From NCBI RefSeq assembly GCF_047501465.1, contig NZ_JAZDRL010000001.1, positions 806,001-870,000 on the forward strand: a stretch of DNA of 64,000 bases. The letters are read 5' to 3'. Under the pieces are notes generated by a model, which saw nothing but the letters and a program-made list of their open reading frames with translations, had not been told where the DNA came from and made no database searches. This document shows, in pieces, positions 58,801 through 64,000 of the stretch. Position numbers and translations under genes: made by a program. The DNA is from Pseudochelatococcus sp047501465. GTDB lineage: Bacteria > Pseudomonadota > Alphaproteobacteria > Rhizobiales > Beijerinckiaceae. Numbering within the stretch: position 1 is the first letter of the stretch; every line of letters starts with the position of its first letter.

Positions 58801-61099
58801 AGCCCGCCTGCGCGCCATCTGTCAGGGCTGTAAATAACGGCTTTACACCTATCACAGGCTGAGATGGGATAATCGGTAACGTCACAGATCGCTCAACCGC
58901 ACGGCCACCGGATTCCGCCACGCGCAAAGCGATCCGCGCCTCTATGGGGCGCATCGTGGAAACTTCCGGCAGCGGAACCGTTACGCGCGCATTTCCCTGA
59001 GCATCTGTAACAGCGCCATCGGCAAGTTCGAGCGAAACGCTATTGAACAATTCATCATCAATACCCGTGCGGAAACCGGCAAGCCCTGGGATGGCAGTTT
59101 GCTCCGCCTGCACTACAGCGATTTCGCCAGTCACATTCAGCCCGGCAGCCGGTGCGCCGTAAAGAAACTTCGCGTTTACATCAATGCTTGCAACATCACC
59201 CAGCGTCAATATCTTTGCCTCGGGGGTGAGTTTTACCTCAATTCGCTCGGGCACATAATCTTCAACCAGAAATGTCGCCTCTCCAATGGGGTCGCCCTTG
59301 GGATCGACATAAGCCTGCACTCGCCAAGTGCCGTGTGCAGCGCCTGCAAGCAGCGGCAATGACCACACGCGACCGCCAAGCCCCTGATCATTCACCACCG
59401 CACGCTTATACTCGACGCCATCGGGACGGCGCGCAATCATGGTAAGTGGCAACCCATTGGTTGCGTTACCAGCACCGTCTCGCAACAGCGTCGTTACAAA
59501 GACGCTTTCACCTGTGCGGTAAACGCCGCGCTCGGTAAATACCTGTCCATCCAGCGGCCCCGGTGCCTTCCGACCCGCAACGCCTCTGTCAGTCAGATCG
59601 AAGGGGGCCTGCTCAAGATCAAGGAAGTTGTAATCACCCGCTGGCGTGGTTGCTATCACGAGACCGGGGCGTAATCCGCCTTGCCCACGGCTCAAACCCG
59701 GATCAAACGAGACCTCACCTTGAGCGTTTGTGCGCGCAGTTGCCAGTTCTTCATTGTTGCGAGCAATCAACCGCAGATCAATGTTTGCCAAAGGCTGGGC
59801 CGAAGCCAGCGAGCGGGCCAGAAGCCGCAACCCTCCCTCATTCGACAATGCCGTAAGGCCAATATCGGATACCACGAACCATTGCGTTGCACGCTGACCG
59901 TAATCTTCATCGGCAGGGGCGCCGCCTTCAGGGCGAGCTGTCATGACATAAACACCCGGCGCCAAAGTCTTGCCGATAGCCTCATTCAAGGGAAATGCTG
60001 TGACTTCATCCTTGTTAAGTGGTGATTGGGTTTTGAGTGTGCCGCTCCAGATTTTCTCGCCACGCTCTTCTTTCAGCGTATCGATCACCCAACGGTTCAG
60101 CTGATCGAGAAATCCGCCATCGCGAATAGTTGGCAGCAGGTTGCGGTCGCCCACCCGGAAAATGTCGATCTCGGCAGAGTTTGTATTGACCGAAACCAGC
60201 GGCAGCCCCTCCTGCCCCGTGGATGGCAACACGTAATTACGACCGGTAAAACGCACAGACGGCGCGCGATCGCGCACATAAATCTCATAGTCCGCATTGC
60301 GCAGCAGTGCATCGCCATCGGCCGAAGGCAATCCCTGCCGCACCACGATGGCATAACGCTCGCCATGCTTCAGCCCATCGACGCACACCTGCATATCATC
60401 GGCGGTAACGGCTGCATTTGCAGAGCCTGCAACGGCAACATAAGGCGCAAAATCAATACCATTCGCAACCCGCTCAGAAAACTGGAAGCATGCGCGCGGC
60501 GAAGCCGCATCGGAATCCACATTATTGCTCAGGATACGAAAGCCATAACGTGCGCGCAGATCCTCATAAACCGCACGCGTCTTGGCATTATCATGCAGCG
60601 CTAGCGAGGCCTTATAGCTATCGATCGCTGGACGAAACAACTCACCACGCGTCTGCGCCTCAGCAAGCACAACAAGCGCTGCGGCTTTATCTGCTGGCTT
60701 TGTAGCAAGTTGATACGCCGCATAGGCTGCGGTCTGTGCGTAGTCCCGCCAGGTTGTCCGCTCCTCATAATCATCTGTGTCGAAGGAAGAGACAAGGCGC
60801 GCGTAGGTTAGCCAATCCTGAAAATTGCCGGGCTCACGCACGAGAATTGCACTCGCCAGCTCATAAGCCCGCGTCATATCATTGCGTGCCTTGGCGGCGG
60901 CAAGATCTTTACGCAATTGCGCGGTGGGGCGCGTCAAATCAGATTGTTCCGAGCTATCCCGCAGAGTTGTATCGAAACGCACAACACTGCTTGCAAGATC
61001 CTTTCGTTCAAATGCTTTCTGCGCATAACCAGCGCCCGGAAGCATTGCAACAGCAACAACGACCGGCAGCACCAGCCGGCGAAGAAACGCGAGGATCAT
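55865..61099 (-). CDS. yfhM: Bacterial alpha-2-macroglobulin (YfhM/ECAM-like)
   Basis: A 1744-residue secreted protease trap. A signal peptide (AFLRRLVLPVVVAVAMLPGAGYA, cleavage about 26) lacks a lipobox Cys, unlike E. coli ECAM, which is a lipoprotein. An N-terminal helical/TPR-like extension (about 60-200) precedes a string of macroglobulin domains. The thioester motif CTEQ is in FPYGCTEQTVSRALP (about residue 1285), followed by the helical thioester domain. The C-terminal receptor-like domain includes ERLVTVLKVTEREARQAEVLLVDYLPAGFEIDNP. It is thought to trap proteases that breach the outer membrane, while PbpC repairs the wall. It starts at ATG 61097-61099. Confidence 0.94.
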   Translation of the reverse strand: MILAFLRRLVLPVVVAVAMLPGAGYAQKAFERKDLASSVVRFDTTLRDSSEQSDLTRPTAQLRKDLAAAKARNDMTRAYELASAILVREPGNFQDWLTYARLVSSFDTDDYEERTTWRDYAQTAAYAAYQLATKPADKAAALVVLAEAQTRGELFRPAIDSYKASLALHDNAKTRAVYEDLRARYGFRILSNNVDSDAASPRACFQFSERVANGIDFAPYVAVAGSANAAVTADDMQVCVDGLKHGERYAIVVRQGLPSADGDALLRNADYEIYVRDRAPSVRFTGRNYVLPSTGQEGLPLVSVNTNSAEIDIFRVGDRNLLPTIRDGGFLDQLNRWVIDTLKEERGEKIWSGTLKTQSPLNKDEVTAFPLNEAIGKTLAPGVYVMTARPEGGAPADEDYGQRATQWFVVSDIGLTALSNEGGLRLLARSLASAQPLANIDLRLIARNNEELATARTNAQGEVSFDPGLSRGQGGLRPGLVIATTPAGDYNFLDLEQAPFDLTDRGVAGRKAPGPLDGQVFTERGVYRTGESVFVTTLLRDGAGNATNGLPLTMIARRPDGVEYKRAVVNDQGLGGRVWSLPLLAGAAHGTWRVQAYVDPKGDPIGEATFLVEDYVPERIEVKLTPEAKILTLGDVASIDVNAKFLYGAPAAGLNVTGEIAVVQAEQTAIPGLAGFRTGIDDELFNSVSLELADGAVTDAQGNARVTVPLPEVSTMRPIEARIALRVAESGGRAVERSVTLPIIPSQPVIGVKPLFTALTDGAQAGFEVVSVTPQGVRQAGKVRWILSRIEENYQWYNREGNWSFETVSSTRRVQDGTLDLTSEGDPARISMPVEWGKYRLEVSAVAGAAQPVSFTFSSGFSGQGSANTPDKLDLVLDKAAYSAGDTMTVTLKPRFSGKVTVVIASDKLYEERIVDITPEGTSVTLPVKAEWGPGAYVMALAHRPLDVAARRQPGRALGLAWFSVDRAARTLAVELSAPQTMKPRGQLSVPVKIGGLQPGEEAYVALAAVDVGILNLTRYEPPRPDDFFFGQRQLGTDVRDLYGFLIDGMQGTRGAIRSGGDGGALRLEGSPPSQAPLALFSGVVKVGADGTATVDFDIPSFNGTVKVFAVAWSKDRVGQASTDVIVRDPVVISASMPRFMNVGDGSLLFLAVDNVAGEAGDYHVTVKVDGPLQVDTRALSSAVRLEKGAQTGFALPLTGTGVGHATIAYTITGPGVDAEQTLQLGIGAGTRPLTRRTVQALLPGAGVSLGGDLLKDFQSGTGVAALSVAPVAALDVPALLGALDRFPYGCTEQTVSRALPLIYANALAALKALPADANADTRVNEAIARVLSRQGPLGSFGLWSAGGDDLWLDAFVADFLTRAREHNYDVPQLAFMQTLDRLRNAVVNSADFPDGEGEGLAYAAYVLARNGRPVIGDLRYFADVRLASFGTPLAQAQIGAGLALLGDRTRADRVIGEAVTKLSKAKDSDKGRNDFGSVLRDAAGILALVGETGAGRVHIATITQVLEKARNARNFTSTQENTWLVLAATALANEAKNMSLSVDGVAQTGPLFRTLSGVELATRPMNVINTGDTPVQAVIGVAGNPIGTEPPLAHGYEVERSYYRLDGTQVDPATVQQNERLVTVLKVTEREARQAEVLLVDYLPAGFEIDNPRLVDSADVAALSWLTRDVEPSHVEYRDDRFVAAFSREPEQAAFFSVAYVVRAVSPGRFVHPPAVVEDMYRPDRFGRTGYGRVEVTGMTGAP

Positions 61100-61168
61100 T
61101 GAATACTCTCCACAACCGGCCGAACAGAGTTGGCAAAATTACTTGAGTTACGATCATTTACTTAAAAT

Positions 61169-61194
61169 CATTGCGCGGAACGATCCGCGCAATG
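61169..61194 (-). terminator. Terminator of the phnM-phnN operon
   Basis: CATTGCGCGGA and TCCGCGCAATG form an 11-bp stem with a 4-nt loop about 70 bp beyond the phnN stop on the minus strand. It is followed on that strand by ATTTTAAG. It also insulates the macroglobulin-pbpC operon promoter, which must lie in 61100-61168. Confidence 0.8.
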
Positions 61195-61263
61195 TCACTC
61201 CAGACTGTACCACCGCCCGGCGTGGATGCAAGGCTAGCGTGTATTTTCTACTTAACCGCGCCC

Positions 61264-61863
61264 TTAATTACCCGCTTTTGCAATATCGCGGAGGAACCTG
61301 ATCAACTGCTCACCACCGATTTCCAGCGGCCCTGTGTTCATAATAGTGAGGTCGGGGCTTAAATCAGCGCTCAACTGACGATTGCGTTCCTGGCGCGCCG
61401 CAATGCTGGCGGCAGTTTCTCGCCCACGCTTAAGCAAGCGCTCCGCAATAACTTCAGCTGGGGCAGAAATCTGCACCACATATACATGGGCAAATTGCTC
61501 AATAATTTGTGGAATGACGGAACGTGAAACGTTGCAAACCACAATCTGCCCAGCGCCTACTGCATCAGTCACACTGTGAGGCAAGGCGTAACTCAGGCCG
61601 TGCGCCTGCCAGTGCAGACAAAATGCGCCAGAAGCAACGCCTGCATCAAACGCTTCTTGCGTGATTGTATCATGATCTTCGGTATCATTTTTACTTCGCG
61701 TAACCAGCCGGCGCGGGAACACGATTGCTTCATCCGCAGCAAGCCCTTTGCGCGCTTCAATCAGCAGGCTGTCCTTACCAGCGCCACTAGGGCCAACAAT
61801 ACAAACGAATGCTCCACCTGCATGCTGCTGCTTATCCGCCGGACCTGCATTGAGATTTATCAT
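61264..61863 (-). CDS. phnN: Ribose 1,5-bisphosphate phosphokinase
   Basis: A 199-residue guanylate-kinase-like enzyme that phosphorylates ribose 1,5-bisphosphate to PRPP in phosphonate catabolism. The P-loop is GPSGAGKDSLL (about residue 22), with the Asp-Ser of PhnN rather than the Thr/Ser of guanylate kinases. IVFPRRLVTRSKNDTEDHDTITQEAF and VNVSRSVIP-like VCNVSRSVIPQIIEQF follow. The ATG (61861-61863) overlaps the phnM TGA by 4 nt (ATGA). Confidence 0.93.
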   Translation of the reverse strand: MINLNAGPADKQQHAGGAFVCIVGPSGAGKDSLLIEARKGLAADEAIVFPRRLVTRSKNDTEDHDTITQEAFDAGVASGAFCLHWQAHGLSYALPHSVTDAVGAGQIVVCNVSRSVIPQIIEQFAHVYVVQISAPAEVIAERLLKRGRETAASIAARQERNRQLSADLSPDLTIMNTGPLEIGGEQLIRFLRDIAKAGN

Positions 61864-63014
61864 GTCACTCGCCGCCCCTCGCGCCAAACTTCCCGTACTA
61901 CAGGAATGTTTCCAGACAGATGAACCCGCACGATATCGGCACGCCGCCCAACTTCAAGCGCACCACGATCATTCAACCCCGCTGCCTTCGCAGGATTCAA
62001 CGTAACAGTAGCAAGTGCTTGCGGCAGATTGATGCTGGATACGTGCTTAGGCAGATCGAACGCTGCCATCAATAGACTTGCCGGAACATAATCCGATGAA
62101 AGCAGATCCAGAAGCCCCTCACGCGCCAACGCCTCAGCAGCAATGTTGCCTGTGTGCGAGCCGCCACGCACAACATTAGGCCCCCCCATCATCACCTGAA
62201 TACCCGCTGCATGCGAGGCCGCCGCAGCTTCCATTGTGGTGGGGAATTCGGCAATCGCAACACCATCGGCAACGGCTTCCGCCACCTGTTCGTACGTGCC
62301 ATCATCATGGCTTGCCAATACCGCACCATGTTTGTGCGCAAATTCCACCAGCGCCCTTCGATGCCGCACTGCATTGCGTTCATGCAGCTCAAGGCGACGC
62401 GCAATAAGCTTGCTTGCCTCCTCATCGGATGCATTATTCTTGCCCATATAGTAGAGCTTCCAGATGCCAAGATCACGGAACTGCCTTTGACCAGGCGTAT
62501 GATCCATCAGCGAAATCAGATGCACGGGATGACGCGCAGCATAGCTTTCTGCTTGATCCAGCACATCGGCAGAAGACACCTCGCAACGCAGATGCGTGCG
62601 ATGCTCGGCCCGCAGATAACCCGCTTCCCTGGCCATAGCCAGCGCATCTGATAGCTGCCAGAGATCCTCATTACTCAACGAGGCAAGATCAAAATCGGAA
62701 CCAACACGCAAAGAATCAAACACTGTTGTGATCCCTGCAGTCGCGATCTGAGCATCATACGCCATAACGGCACTTAGTGGATGCCAGCGTACTTTCGGGC
62801 GCGGAAGATAATGGCGCTCGACATGATCCGTATGCAGCTCTATGAGGCCCGGTATCAGGTAGTCGCCATCGAGATCAACGCCACGCTCAGGCGCGCGCCC
62901 TTCCCCTATTTCTACAATGCGGCCACCAACGACGGAAACCCATCCCCACTCAACCACCCGATCAGGCAGGACAAGTGTTGCGTTTTCGAGGAGGATGGTA
63001 TCTTTCTCAATCAT
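61860..63014 (-). CDS. phnM: Alpha-D-ribose 1-methylphosphonate 5-triphosphate diphosphatase
   Basis: A 384-residue metal-dependent amidohydrolase of the C-P lyase pathway, removing pyrophosphate from the 5-triphosphate. Motifs: LIPGLIELHTDHVERHYLPRPKVRWHP (metal-binding His residues about 60-75), DHTPGQRQF, HKHGAVLASHDDGTYEQV, and MGGPNVVRGGSHTGNI. The start is ATG 63012-63014. An upstream in-frame extension of 23 codons is possible but not typical. It is 153 bp downstream of phnH and coupled to phnN. Confidence 0.94.
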   Translation of the reverse strand: MIEKDTILLENATLVLPDRVVEWGWVSVVGGRIVEIGEGRAPERGVDLDGDYLIPGLIELHTDHVERHYLPRPKVRWHPLSAVMAYDAQIATAGITTVFDSLRVGSDFDLASLSNEDLWQLSDALAMAREAGYLRAEHRTHLRCEVSSADVLDQAESYAARHPVHLISLMDHTPGQRQFRDLGIWKLYYMGKNNASDEEASKLIARRLELHERNAVRHRRALVEFAHKHGAVLASHDDGTYEQVAEAVADGVAIAEFPTTMEAAAASHAAGIQVMMGGPNVVRGGSHTGNIAAEALAREGLLDLLSSDYVPASLLMAAFDLPKHVSSINLPQALATVTLNPAKAAGLNDRGALEVGRRADIVRVHLSGNIPVVREVWREGRRVT

Positions 63015-63167
63015 TAAATTCTTCTTTATCAAAACCTTAACCAGTAAACCTTCCAGCAACCTGCGAGGCAGGAAATCGAGCATATCGACCCTAGGCGCCG
63101 GATATCATGCATGCATTAGTGTTGATAGCAGCATTAGCGCCTTTCGTCGCGCTCCACCTGCCAGCTT

Positions 63168-63794
63168 CTACAGAATGGTCGTAGATCTTGGAATGGCTGC
63201 AACGCACCCTTGAGAAACCAGAAAACAATCAACACCCAATGGATAACGCCTACGGTTTTCTGCAATCTGCGCCTGAAAATCGAGCGGCAAAGGCCCTGCA
63301 ATCAGGGCCGTTTGTCCTGCCATATTGGGCCCCGATAAAACCATCGCACCACGCGTACCGGGCTGTGTTGGAGCCAGATAATCAACCGCAATCACCAATG
63401 TCGTTGATTGCTCTGGCTGCCCTGGAATTCCTTGCCCGAAAGTATGCAGCTGCGGCATCGACACGGCATCACGGATTAGCGCATATGCCGCCTGCGAAGG
63501 TGCCCCTACGACGCGTGCACCCGTATGGTAACGTAAATATTGCATTGCTTGGGGGCTATTTACCAGCGGCGCATCAAGCCATAATGGTGCTTCCTGATCG
63601 GCCATTGCCAAGGCAACTGACGCTAATTCGGATGTCAAGGGCGAAGGCACCCGCAGCTCAACAGGCAATGCCACAATACTCCCCGGACGTGACAACGCAC
63701 GCGTCAAAACCTGAAAAACAGCCTTCGCAAGCACATTGGGATTGGTGAAGTCTGCACCACGATGGGGGGGCGTATTGTCATGCATTATCTTCAT
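63168..63794 (-). CDS. phnH: Phosphonate C-P lyase system protein PhnH
   Basis: A 208-residue subunit of the PhnGHIJ carbon-phosphorus lyase core complex. Features: NVLAKAVFQVLTRALSRPGSIVALP near the N-terminus, then GQPEQSTTLVIAVDYL, RGAMVLSGPNM and CFLVSQGCVAAIPRSTTI at the C-terminus. Start ATG 63792-63794, or the ATG three codons later (63783-63785), which has GGA upstream. It is odd that phnG does not precede it and phnIJKL do not follow; those genes must be elsewhere or lost. Confidence 0.9.
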   Translation of the reverse strand: MKIMHDNTPPHRGADFTNPNVLAKAVFQVLTRALSRPGSIVALPVELRVPSPLTSELASVALAMADQEAPLWLDAPLVNSPQAMQYLRYHTGARVVGAPSQAAYALIRDAVSMPQLHTFGQGIPGQPEQSTTLVIAVDYLAPTQPGTRGAMVLSGPNMAGQTALIAGPLPLDFQAQIAENRRRYPLGVDCFLVSQGCVAAIPRSTTIL

Positions 63795-64000
63795 TCCAAG
63801 CGATCATAGGATTTTATGACTCTGCATAATGATAAGCATCAGACATAAACGCAACAGCCCTTTACCCAGACACGGAAACAATATTAAATTCATCTAATAA
63901 AACAAAAAAGAAATAATTATTATTACTTTAGCAACACACACAAAGAAAGCATCCACATCGTCACACATTACATAAACCTTGACAAAAAAGCATAAATATG
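63795..64000. other. AT-rich upstream region of phnH at the window edge
   Basis: About 200 bp of low-GC sequence with A/T runs. No open frame, hairpin or RNA gene is evident. It probably contains the phnH promoter on the minus strand. Confidence 0.5.

Noticed and set aside
63014..63060. Similarity between the phnM upstream region and the ankyrin-gene upstream regions (TTCTTCTTTAT and CCTTAA shared)
   Set aside because: The shared stretch is short, AT-rich and partly the purine-rich translation-start region; more likely chance than homology.
1..64000. CRISPR arrays, tRNA or rRNA genes, prophage, toxin-antitoxin or defence islands
   Set aside because: No spaced direct-repeat array, tRNA-like cloverleaf, phage structural gene or paired toxin-antitoxin frames could be recognised; the HNH gene is a conserved chromosomal family and stands alone.

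Overview
The window looks like the chromosome of an alphaproteobacterium of the order Hyphomicrobiales (Rhizobiales). Evidence: the ftsK-lolA-xthA order, uvrC followed by pgsA, a FliJ-like protein of rhizobial type, a fused PhaAB-type cation/proton antiporter (pha) operon, an AztABC-type zinc importer, a short ExoD protein and a rhizobial-type rkpK/ugd. Genus cannot be settled from sequence alone; Brucellaceae/Bartonellaceae/Phyllobacteriaceae-like lineages are the natural candidates. No tRNA, rRNA, CRISPR array or prophage was seen.

Layout. 1-6.3 kb: a catabolic/uptake island with a NitT/TauT-type ABC importer (ATPase cut by the window edge, plus binding protein), a cupin, a YciI-like protein, two paralogous hydratase/decarboxylase-family enzymes, an IclR regulator and an SDR dehydrogenase. 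Two near-identical 15-bp palindromes (before iclR and before the SDR) look like the IclR operators. 6.3-9.6 kb: the accessory spot, a 1.5-1.6 kb tandem duplication. Each unit carries the last codons of the SDR gene, a terminator, the 3' remnant of an ABC permease gene, an ankyrin-like repeat gene and a piece of an IS5-family transposase. The two ankyrin genes have diverged in repeat number, and one carries a frameshift. 9.7-19 kb: exporters (EmrAB-type, MATE, Bcr/CflA, LysE) around uvrC-pgsA.

19.2-21.2 kb: a Zur-type box, a tiny membrane-protein ORF and aztA-aztB; the matching binding protein aztC lies 13 kb away at 33.9 kb with its own Zur-like palindrome. 21.2-28.6 kb: fliJ-like, xthA, lolA, ftsK and a fosmidomycin-resistance-type MFS gene. 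28.8-33.8 kb: a cobalamin riboswitch followed by btuB-btuF-btuC-btuD, a complete B12 uptake route from outer membrane to cytoplasm. 35.1-42.5 kb: an XRE regulator divergent from phaAB-C-D-E-F-G, then a Rdx-family protein and a Kbp-like BON-LysM protein. 42.7-50.4 kb: housekeeping genes (inositol-phosphatase family, ddl, EamA, HNH, ybaK-like, ugd, TerC-CBS). 50.8-53.7 kb: an ECF sigma/anti-sigma pair, a Bax-inhibitor-1 protein and ExoD. 53.8-61.1 kb: pbpC and a giant alpha-2-macroglobulin gene overlapping by 4 nt. 61.2-63.8 kb: phosphonate genes phnH-phnM-phnN.

The most unusual items are the tandemly duplicated, still-evolving ankyrin-like genes sitting in a wrecked permease gene, the small membrane ORF under a Zur box, the compound 25-bp inverted repeat after aztB, and the IclR operator pair that ties an unassigned ring-cleavage-type pathway together.
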